Below, one piece after another: positions 24,989 to 31,600 of a DNA stretch of 37,619 nt. The first letter of the stretch is position 1. Each line of letters opens with the position of its first letter. The notes under the pieces were generated by a model. That model did not search any database. It was not told the origin of the DNA and was given only the letters and a program-made list of their open reading frames with translations. Both the position numbers and the translations under genes were made by a program. Source of the stretch: an uncultured Bacilli bacterium (GTDB lineage Bacteria; Bacillota_I; Bacilli_A; RF39; UBA660). The DNA lies in assembly GCA_947629315.1 (NCBI GenBank), contig CANRDB010000012.1, forward strand, positions 1 through 37,619, in the 5' to 3' direction.

Positions 24989-25193
24989 GTTTTCTTCATC
25001 CTACTTTCTTAAAAATTCATATACCACTACTTATTCATTCTACAATTCCATAACACGTGATAAAAAACGATTAGTCAACACATACATTATATCGTATTTT
25101 CTTTTGTTTTCCAATTCTCTATCCTACTTTTATCTAATATCAGTATATGTAGGATGCAAAAAGTCGATAAATTTGCTTTTTTTAGTTTTGTAG

Positions 25194-25199
25194 TATGAT
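25194..25199 (+). promoter_or_regulatory. -10 box of the isolated plus-strand unit
   Basis: TATGAT on the plus strand, 27 bases before the ATG of the 24-codon ORF. A T-rich stretch with TTGCTT at 25173-25178 is a poor -35 (15-base spacer). Confidence 0.4.
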
Positions 25200-25226
25200 A
25201 ACATCAATTCAAAAGGGGTGTTTTGC

Positions 25227-25301
25227 ATGAAAAAAACTTACAAAAAATCAAATGGAATTTACATAATTATAAATACAGAAAACTACTGTTATGGGGATTG
25301 A
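25227..25301 (+). CDS. 24-residue peptide ORF on the plus strand
   Basis: ATG at 25227 has AAAAGGGGTG (25211-25220) eight bases upstream, a real-looking ribosome site, and a -10 box at 25194. The peptide opens MKKTYKKSNGIYIII and ends NTENYCYGD before TGA. It is basic at the start and has one Cys near the end. It resembles no type I toxin I know and is too short to assign. It is followed by a UUCG hairpin and a terminator, making a complete tiny transcription unit of about 210 bases. It is the only plus-strand gene in the window that I can support. It may instead be the 5' part of a dual-function or non-coding RNA. Confidence 0.45.
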   Translation: MKKTYKKSNGIYIIINTENYCYGD

Positions 25302-25344
25302 AACACGGATATATTACCCCTTAAGTGAAAGAAAACTCAGGAAA

Positions 25345-25364
25345 AATCAGCATTCGTGCTGATT
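25345..25364 (+). ncRNA. 8-bp hairpin with UUCG tetraloop in the small plus-strand transcript
   Basis: AATCAGCA (25345-25352) and TGCTGATT (25357-25364) are perfectly complementary and close a TTCG loop, one of the most stable RNA tetraloops. It lies between the 24-codon ORF and its terminator. Such a loop is common in structured RNAs and rarely occurs by chance with a perfect stem. Confidence 0.65.
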
Positions 25365-25366
25365 CC

Positions 25367-25410
25367 AGACTGTTGACAAAAGAAATTTTGAAAACAGTCT
25401 TTTATTATTT
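25367..25410 (+). terminator. Terminator of the plus-strand unit
   Basis: AGACTGTT (25367-25374) pairs with AACAGTCT (25393-25400). An inner stem CAAAA/TTTTG with a GAAA loop continues it, and TTTATTATTT follows. Good plus-strand terminator. Confidence 0.75.
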
Positions 25411-25490
25411 ATAAGTATTTCTAGCTGTTTTTGTGTTTTCATTCGCTTAACTAAACACCTTTTTATATGACAGTACTATTGAATTTTTTA

Positions 25491-25513
25491 GAAACCAATC
25501 TTAATTTGGTTTC
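25491..25513. repeat. 8-bp inverted repeat without U-run
   Basis: GAAACCAA (25491-25498) and TTGGTTTC (25506-25513), loop 7. No T-run follows on either strand, so it is not an obvious terminator; function unknown. Confidence 0.3.
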
Positions 25514-25550
25514 AAAATTGATCAAATTAATAAATTGTAATTCTCACATA

Positions 25551-25576
25551 AAAAGCAGGCATTTGGTACCTGCTTT
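25551..25576 (-). terminator. Terminator of the DUF2828 (Ro-like) gene
   Basis: AAAGCAGG (25552-25559) pairs with CCTGCTTT (25569-25576), loop 9. On the minus strand it ends in UUUUUA. It lies 27 bases past the stop. Confidence 0.8.
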
Positions 25577-25603
25577 ATTTAGAATTTCAAAATATTAATC
25601 ATG

Positions 25604-27046
25604 CTAATCATTAATATGTAGCATTTCAAGATAGATAGATAGTTTCTCCAACATTACATCTCTTGGCGAATATTTATCAAGTGTTAAAAGATTACTTAAG
25701 ATATTTGTTGAAAATCCACTAACCATTGCTACATCATTTTCAAACTTAGTTGTTGGCACTCCATTCGTAGAACCTGCAACATTCCAAAAAATTATGGTTG
25801 GAAGCGTATACCCTGCTTCAGTAAATGCTTTTTTCCAACCATTAAAATTGGTTCCAGTTGCTGATTGAACTCCTCTATCAAATTCCATATCAGAAATAAT
25901 TAAAATTTGCTCTGGCAATTCTTTTTGTTTCAGGTTGTTTTCTTGTGCTGTTTTCAAAATAAGTTCAAAAACTTTATCCACATCTGTATTCCAAGCATTT
26001 ATTTGTTGCATATTTTGAACTTTTTCTAATAGTGAATTACCCATTACTTCTTGTAATGTTGGTTTTTCTGAGAAAGTTATAAAATGATTCCTAAAAAACC
26101 CGTCATTTCTTTCTGCAATATATAGTGCAAGTCCAACTGACGTGCAATATGGTATTGCACCATATGACATCATTGAGCCCGATGTATCAGCAACAACAAG
26201 AAGATTTTTTACTTTTGAATCTATGATTTCTTTTTGATTTTTCCACATTAAATCATATAATTGTGTATCACAATCTTTTCCAAATATGATTTTTTTAATT
26301 ATTTCATATGAAAATAAACCAGTTGTATTAATTTTCTTTTCTCCTTTTGTAACTGAATCTTTGTATTGTTTAAATTTCTCAGGCATATTTTTAGTATATG
26401 ACTCATTATATTTAATCATTGCCTTAGAAGGTACTTTTGAAAAATCTATGTTGTCATATTCTCTATTAGTAAGATTTTTTTCTACTAAATTAAGTTTATT
26501 TCTAAGATTTGATAATGTTGTTCTATACTCTTTTTCAGACATATTTAAAACATTCATTAACTTTTTAGCTAATAAACTATTTATTCCATGTGTTCTATGA
26601 GATGGTAACCATTTAGCTAATAAAGATGGTGTATCAGATTTCATATCTAATTCAAGTTGTTGTTTTATTAAATTTATTGTTTCTTTTTCAATAGGTGTGT
26701 TTAATCCCACTAACACATAATCATACCTGCCTAATTCACTAATGAATGGTAATATCTTTAAGGCATATTCAGGATAATTTTGACATAATGAACCATAGAT
26801 TATTTTAAATAATCTTCTTTCGCCTTTACCATTTCTGATATCAAGAAGGTACAACAAATTTGCTAGCGCTAAATTAGAGTCTTCATTCAATGCATTATTA
26901 AATAATTTAATAACATCTTCTTTATTATTAAATCTTGTAAGCATAGTGAAAACATCTAAATTGCTGTCATATGTTGTAGCATAATACTCAGAACCTTTCA
27001 TATTTACTTTAGTATTGTTCTTTTTCATTCCATCTAATAAATTCAT
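25604..27046 (-). CDS. Ro60/TROVE-like DUF2828 protein with vWA domain
   Basis: The 480-residue protein matches the DUF2828 branch of the TROVE/Ro60-like family. The helical N-terminal half (about 20-270) holds the typical ANLLYLLDIRNGKGERRLF and FISELGRYDYVLVGL. In Ro60 this half forms a ring that holds Y RNA and misfolded RNA. The C-terminal vWA domain has a complete metal site (MIDAS): Asp287, Ser289 and Ser291 (DTSGSM), Thr354, and Asp386 (IISDMEFDRG). The ribosome site is GGAGGTG. Its mRNA leader is the two-armed structured RNA at 27071-27236, a natural candidate ligand. RNA binding by this protein is inference; the DUF2828 family call itself is firm. Confidence 0.85.
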   Translation of the reverse strand: MNLLDGMKKNNTKVNMKGSEYYATTYDSNLDVFTMLTRFNNKEDVIKLFNNALNEDSNLALANLLYLLDIRNGKGERRLFKIIYGSLCQNYPEYALKILPFISELGRYDYVLVGLNTPIEKETINLIKQQLELDMKSDTPSLLAKWLPSHRTHGINSLLAKKLMNVLNMSEKEYRTTLSNLRNKLNLVEKNLTNREYDNIDFSKVPSKAMIKYNESYTKNMPEKFKQYKDSVTKGEKKINTTGLFSYEIIKKIIFGKDCDTQLYDLMWKNQKEIIDSKVKNLLVVADTSGSMMSYGAIPYCTSVGLALYIAERNDGFFRNHFITFSEKPTLQEVMGNSLLEKVQNMQQINAWNTDVDKVFELILKTAQENNLKQKELPEQILIISDMEFDRGVQSATGTNFNGWKKAFTEAGYTLPTIIFWNVAGSTNGVPTTKFENDVAMVSGFSTNILSNLLTLDKYSPRDVMLEKLSIYLEMLHIND

Positions 27047-27070
27047 AAGAACACCTCCATTTTAATGATT

Positions 27071-27236
27071 ACAAAAGGAACAAGCCACAAATGATCACTT
27101 ATCATAAAACCCAATTTTTATATTTTTTTGTTTGCTGTTAGTGGCTTTCTTAACAAGACTCCCTTACACCGTGATCAAGTGTATCCAATTTATTCATTCA
27201 TTATTACTTTTGCTGTACGAGTCTTTTTCCTTTTGT
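27071..27236 (-). ncRNA. Structured leader RNA: three-way junction with two homologous arms
   Basis: On the minus strand the 5' end ACAAAAGGAA (27227-27236) pairs perfectly with TTCCTTTTGT (27071-27080). Arm A is closed by AAGACTC/GAGTCTT (27219-27225 with 27155-27161). Arm B is closed by AAGCCAC/GTGGCTT (27141-27147 with 27082-27088). The linkers are 1, 7 and 1 bases. The two arms are alike: each begins with its stem, then ACAGCAAA, an A-rich stretch, AATTGG, and a small 5-bp hairpin. Their closing stems differ at two positions by compensatory pairs. The predicted transcription start (27236) is the first base of the outer stem. I do not recognise it as a known riboswitch; a Y-RNA-like partner of the Ro-like protein is the leading idea. 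Confidence 0.7.
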
Positions 27237-27242
27237 GTACTC

Positions 27243-27248
27243 ATTATA
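27243..27248 (-). promoter_or_regulatory. -10 box for the structured RNA and DUF2828 gene
   Basis: TATAAT on the minus strand, in the context TGATATATAAT, which also allows an extended -10 (TGnTATATA). No good -35 is visible. Seven bases downstream is 27236, the first base of the RNA's closing stem. Confidence 0.55.
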
Positions 27249-27256
27249 TATCAAAG

Positions 27257-27286
27257 GGAAAATCAAAAGGTCGCTAAAAAAGCGAC
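27257..27286 (-). terminator. Terminator of the 122-residue HTH-like gene
   Basis: GTCGCT (27270-27275) pairs with AGCGAC (27281-27286), loop of five. The following minus-strand bases CUUUUGAUUUU are an interrupted U-run, so termination may be partial. It separates the HTH-like gene from the structured RNA promoter. Confidence 0.6.
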
Positions 27287-27299
27287 AAAAAAAATACTG

Positions 27300-27668
27300 T
27301 TATAAAACAGCATTCGCGTAAGTATAGAGATAATCATTTACGATATTAATATCATAAATACCATTATCCAAGCAGTATGTAATAACTAAATCAAATTTGC
27401 TGTTACTTAAGGAATAACCAGCACTATTCAACAATTTGTTGAAATTGTCCTTACTTAAACCTAAAGCAAAGCATAATTTGATAATTACATTCCTTCTAGG
27501 AATATAATTACTATTACATCTGATTTTAGAAAATAACTTTCTATCTATATCTACCTTTTTGTAAATCTCAGAATCTTTAACACACTTTTCATCTATGAAA
27601 GAGAAAAGAATTTCATTAAAAGTCTTTGATTCACTGTGACTTAAATAGTCTTTACAACTTTCTTTCAT
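27300..27668 (-). CDS. Small HTH-like (XRE-type) protein upstream of the Ro-like gene
   Basis: The 122-residue protein has a helical core VKDSEIYKKVDIDRKLFSKIR, then NYIPRRNVIIKLCFALGLSKDNFNKLLNSAGYSLS. The pattern (two helices, RKLFSKIR recognition helix, ALGLS) is that of an XRE-like helix-turn-helix found as an accessory protein beside macro-domain, kinase or vWA proteins in many Firmicutes. It probably binds nucleic acid. It has its own strong promoter (27828-27856), a 150-base leader with a 5' hairpin and three CAATCAT boxes, and the ribosome site GGAGG. It points at the Ro-like gene 250 bases downstream and may regulate it or itself. Confidence 0.65.
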   Translation of the reverse strand: MKESCKDYLSHSESKTFNEILFSFIDEKCVKDSEIYKKVDIDRKLFSKIRCNSNYIPRRNVIIKLCFALGLSKDNFNKLLNSAGYSLSNSKFDLVITYCLDNGIYDINIVNDYLYTYANAVL

Positions 27669-27820
27669 ATGAACCTCCTATTAAATAAAAATTTTTTTAA
27701 TACCATTTTCACACCAATCATTGTAGTGCGTTCCCAATCATAAGATTTTATACCTTACAATCATTCATATAGGATTTTTTCATATAAAATATTTAAATCA
27801 CAGAGTTGATTTCTCAACTC
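27669..27820 (-). promoter_or_regulatory. 5' leader of the HTH-like gene with GAAA hairpin and three CAATCAT boxes
   Basis: The transcript should begin at about 27821. It opens with a perfect 7-bp hairpin, GAGTTGA and TCAACTC (27803-27820), closed by a GAAA tetraloop on the RNA. Farther on, CAATCAT occurs at 27715-27721, 27735-27741 and 27758-27764, spaced 20 and 23 bases, near two helical turns. The boxes could be protein sites on DNA or RNA. The 5' hairpin may protect the mRNA. Confidence 0.45.
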
Positions 27821-27827
27821 GCTAATA

Positions 27828-27856
27828 AATATAACACATTTATCAAATTTTTTCAA
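27828..27856 (-). promoter_or_regulatory. Promoter of the HTH-like gene
   Basis: On the minus strand TTGAAA (27851-27856) and TATATT (27828-27833) are exactly 17 bases apart. This is the best -35/-10 pair I can read in the 25-28 kb region. Confidence 0.6.
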
Positions 27857-28071
27857 ATTATTTATTCTATAAGATGTCACACAAAAAAATCGACAACATT
27901 CGTTTACCGTTCTTACTATATATTAGATTAATCTGAACAAAGATTTTAATGAGTAATACACTTTGAAACAATCAAAAAAACTTATCTAAAACTTATCTAA
28001 TCGCTATTTTCTATTAAAAAACATCTAAAAATCGGAACAAGAAAAATTTCGTTTTACCCTTATTTTATTGG
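27857..28071. other. Gene-free AT-rich stretch
   Basis: No frame with start and ribosome site is seen. It holds an exact tandem repeat of the 11-mer AAAACTTATCT (27977-27987, 27988-27998). It joins the decayed gene pieces further on, and together they form about 1 kb of degraded sequence. Confidence 0.5.
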
Positions 28072-28197
28072 CTATTTACCACAACAGTTCTTGTATTTCT
28101 TACCACTTCCACAAGTTCTTGCACTTTTGATATTTATAGTATTTATATTATTATGCGTAACTATTGTTATTCGTGAAAAACATTGGACAAGAACCAT
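28072..28197 (-). pseudogene. SEC-C zinc-motif tail, remnant of a larger gene
   Basis: The 41-codon frame ends with RTCGSGKKYKNCCGK and TAG, a complete SEC-C motif (Cys-x-Ser-Gly-Lys-Lys-x-Lys-x-Cys-Cys). This motif closes SecA and many other Firmicute proteins and binds zinc. The 26 residues before it are low in complexity. There is no ribosome site before the ATG at 28197, which follows a TAA directly. It is most likely the 3' end left from a deleted or decayed gene. A tiny free SEC-C protein is less likely. Confidence 0.6.
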
Positions 28198-28261
28198 TTA
28201 GTATATATAGTATTTATGTTACTATTATTACTATGGATATTTAGTATTTTGGAAACAAAAT

Positions 28262-28276
28262 GGAAACATTGTTTCC
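28262..28276. repeat. Short palindrome GGAAAC-ATT-GTTTCC
   Basis: Six-base arms with a three-base centre between the SEC-C remnant and the next fragment. A GGAAACA direct copy lies 11 bases upstream. Could be a regulator site or a mobile-element edge; no support for either. Confidence 0.25.
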
Positions 28277-28304
28277 GTTCGGTTAACTAATATAATTTAA
28301 CATT

Positions 28305-28481
28305 TCACTTATTAACTTTTATGGATAAAATCTCATAATTAATTGCATTAATAACAATTTTCAAATTTTCTCCTTCACAATAAAATTTTTTACCATCTCT
28401 ATAAATGTTACATTCATTATCCAATATTTTATTCTTGCAATATTTAGGTTCTATAATATAACCAAACAGGTTATATATTAA
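28305..28481 (-). pseudogene. Fragment of a protein-coding gene without start codon
   Basis: Fifty-eight codons are open from a TAA to TGA (28305-28307), with codon use and composition of a real protein: GYIIEPKYCKNKILDNE, then NIYRDGKKFYCEGENLKIVI and a helical end. No ATG, GTG or ribosome site is available at its upstream end; a TTG inside would give only about 39 residues. I do not recognise the family. It is best read as a truncated gene beside the SEC-C remnant. Confidence 0.4.
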
Positions 28482-28605
28482 TTATATATTTTTCGACAAT
28501 TCCTTTTTAAGGGAATTATCAATATCTCTTGTTTTACATATCAAAAGCATAATCCTAATAACACGATGTATAATTATTCTCTACAAACAAAATAATGCAA
28601 AAAAA
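28482..28605. other. Short gene-free stretch with an AATTCC/GGAATT hairpin
   Basis: AATTCC (28498-28503) faces GGAATT (28512-28517). Just before it TATAACC/GGTTATA (28457-28463, 28469-28475) pairs over 7 bp with a 5-base loop inside the gene fragment. No gene seen. Confidence 0.35.
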
Positions 28606-28634
28606 GAAGTTAATCTCATCATAAGATTAACTTC
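28599..28634 (-). terminator. Terminator after the giant M26 gene
   Basis: GAAGTTAATCT (28606-28616) and AGATTAACTTC (28624-28634) form a perfect 11-bp stem with a 7-base loop. Seven U follow on the minus strand (28599-28605). It lies about 50 bases past the stop and ends the transcription unit. Confidence 0.9.
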
Positions 28635-28682
28635 CTTTAAATAATGATTGAATTCATTATTATATTGTATTTGTATCTATTC

Positions 28683-31600
28683 TTATTTTTCAGCAAAAGG
28701 ATTTTCTACTAAATCATTAGTTTTAAGCTTTATATCCAATAAAACTGTTTTCTTAAGGTTAGATGTAACTTTTATTGATCTATCATTGTTTTCTGCATCT
28801 TTTATCATTGCTTGTTTAAATTGTTCTTTCAATTCTTTTCCATTGATATATTGTCCAACAAAATCTATTCCGTATTTTTTTTCTAGCATATCATATTTGT
28901 CTAGTTTATATTTTCTGAAAGTCATAGTTTCATCTTTTGTTATATATTTTAGAGCAATTAAATCAGTTACTTCGCCTTCATATCCTATCTTTGCTTTAAT
29001 ATAGCCACTACTTGCATAAGCATTAAATCCTTCATAATAACCGCCAATTCCTGCCATTTCCCAGAATAGATATTTCATACTTGCTGTATCAGGTCTACCA
29101 TTATTATTATGAGCTTGATACCAGTGTGTTCCATATAAATTATCAGTGTCATAGTTATTTGGACCAATCTGGTTACCGTTTTGTCTTAAAACTATTCGAT
29201 TATCCCATAAGTCTTCTCGTGTTTTAATTTTTTCCATTAATTCTGGTGTTACATTTTCAAATTTGATTGAAGCAGCACCAATATCATTTTTATAATCTTC
29301 TTCCCTTATTATCGTTGGATACCATAATTGTCTTGCTATTTTTGCTTTTTGTTCCGCAGTTAATTCTAAGAATGCTTCGGCTTCAAGATAATCTAAATAA
29401 TCATTTACCATAAAGAGTTTATTATAATAATCTTTAAGTTCCTCATCGGTATCGATACGCTTATAACTCCAGTTGTGAGTAGTTAGACCTTTACTTGCAG
29501 AATTTACATCAGTATATTGTGTGTCTTCTATAAAGTTTGGATTAAATGTACCATCTCCCCACGATTGTGCTAAAGCGTGTTCTGCATAGTCCTCTGCAGC
29601 ACCATGAGCTCTTTTTTTATATCCATTCAAGAATATTGAATCATCTTGATTATGAGCGCTTTCGTGAGTTATTGCTTGAAGATTAGTACTAATTGTTGCA
29701 TAAACGACAAAGAATACTTCTCGACCTGTAGCATACGCTCCTGCTGATCCACCAGCCCACTTATTATTTGATTCGGCAAAATATTTTTGATAAGGATCAT
29801 TTGTCGTTCCAGGTGAATTGAAAATTCTACTTTTACCTCCGTCTGGGTAAGTGTATCTTTGATCAAAGACAATTTGATGATTATTATTAATATATTTTAC
29901 ATCACTATATTTTGCTGCCATATAGTAAAATCTTGCCATTTTTAAACAGAATATATCTAGTGTATTATTGAAATTTTCCATTTGAGCCTTATTTTCAGGA
30001 CTATTTACATAGGTTCTTAGAGAGCCGAATAGTACTTGTGTTGGCATACTTACTATATACATACCACCATCTGGTACATTAAATAAAGATAAGAAATATG
30101 TCTGTACGTTACCATATGATTTAAAATGCCACCAATAAGTATATTCCATGTCTTTACAGTCTTCTTCTTTTACTTCTTCTTTGACATTAACTTCTCTATA
30201 AAGTCCGCCATGCCAATTATCTTTAAACCATGAATTGCCATCTTCATAATTAGTTAAGGCTTTTATGTAAAATTCCATAAAGTCTACTATATTTCCTTTT
30301 CCATCTCCAACTGGAGCAAACTTCTTTAACGCTGAATCATAGAAACCTATGGTATTAGTTGTAGCAGAAGTTTTATTATTAATTACAACTTCATAAATAT
30401 CCTCTAATATATCATTATCGCCAAACATTTCTTTGCCATGGAATGCAAGTGTATCTGAAATGTTAGCACCATTCATATTAATATCATACCAATAATCCAA
30501 ATAATTATAACTGTATAATAATTGTTTCAAATAGCTTCTCTGATATTTATCTCTTATTATAGATTTTAATAAATCGTTTTCAAATGTTGGTATGTAATTA
30601 TCTCTTACTAGAATACTTGTAATAATATCATCTAATTCTTTGTCGATAACCTCTTCATAATGTTCTTTATATAATCTACTATCATTTATGTAGTTAGATA
30701 ATGGATCTAATTCTCTTGAATAATCTATATCAGTGACCTTTTGAGTAAGTTGTTTTACTGCATCGTTATCTGCTTTTACAACGTATTTATTGTAGTTGTA
30801 AGGAATTCTTAAATCTTTGATTATGTATGATGCAATATTACCATAATAACTATCAAAATTTAGTTTATAATCTTTACCTGTATTATCAACAAATACTACT
30901 CTTATTCTTGAAAGACAATCATAATTTCTAGTTGTTAAGTAATTAACAAGTTTTCCTTCTTTATTATAAGCCAAAACATATTTTATTGCTTTTTTAGTTA
31001 AATCTGAATCAGAAACTTTGTTACCATTTTTAATAATTTCTTTAATATCAGCAAATGGCATTAATTTATACATATTTTGATAGATTAATTTTTTTGATGA
31101 TTCATAGCCATTTATTGTTTGTGCTAATTCCTCATCTGGTAAATAATTACTATCCGCTTTAGATTCAGAACTTGTGTTAAGGTTACCACTATAAGTGTAG
31201 TTACCATTTGATTCTGTAAGTTTTAGAGTTAATGATGTTAATACTTTATTAACATAGACCTTAGCATCTTTGTAATCTAATTCTAATTCATATCCATCTT
31301 CTGTTTTTTTAACTTTTTTAATCTCTACATAAACTTCTGGTAAATCTTTCATTGATATTTTAACCAAATAATTTTTACTAACAAACTTACTAAGTTCTGC
31401 ACCGGTTAATGTATTATGTTCAGCTACCTCACCAATATCATTAAACTTGTATATTTTAATATTTGTTATATCTTTAAGTTCAATATGATTAGATTCTGTA
31501 ACTGTAACAACTTTATTAGCTATTTCACCTTTTTCATGATAATATAAATGTTCAGTTTTTCCTTCATTATCTCTACTATAGTCTGCTGAAATTTTTATCA

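Larger units (their letters stand above)
25302..25603 (+). other. Gene-free stretch with several hairpins
   Basis: This gap between the plus-strand ORF and the DUF2828 gene holds the UUCG hairpin, a plus-strand terminator, a GTGTTT/AAACAC dyad with T5 (25433-25465), an 8-bp inverted repeat (25491-25513) and the minus-strand terminator at 25551-25576. I see no reading frame in it. Confidence 0.6.

Noticed and set aside
24987-25193. 68-codon plus-strand frame opposite the SWIM gene upstream region.
   Set aside because: No ribosome site and a low-complexity Ser/Tyr/Phe composition.
25289-25310. GGGGATTGAAAC resembles the end of some CRISPR repeats.
   Set aside because: It occurs once, with no repeat-spacer periodicity and no cas genes.
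25227-25430. If TGA meant Trp, the plus-strand ORF would extend to about 67 codons.
   Set aside because: TGA ends the pseudouridine synthase inside its terminator, and Trp is coded by TGG (for example in SbcC). The extension would also run through the UUCG hairpin and the terminator.
27092-27177. Pseudoknot by TGATCAC (27092-27098) with GTGATCA (27171-27177).
   Set aside because: TGATCA is itself a palindrome, so the match is weak evidence; both copies lie in the small hairpins of the two arms. It remains possible as a kissing contact between the arms.
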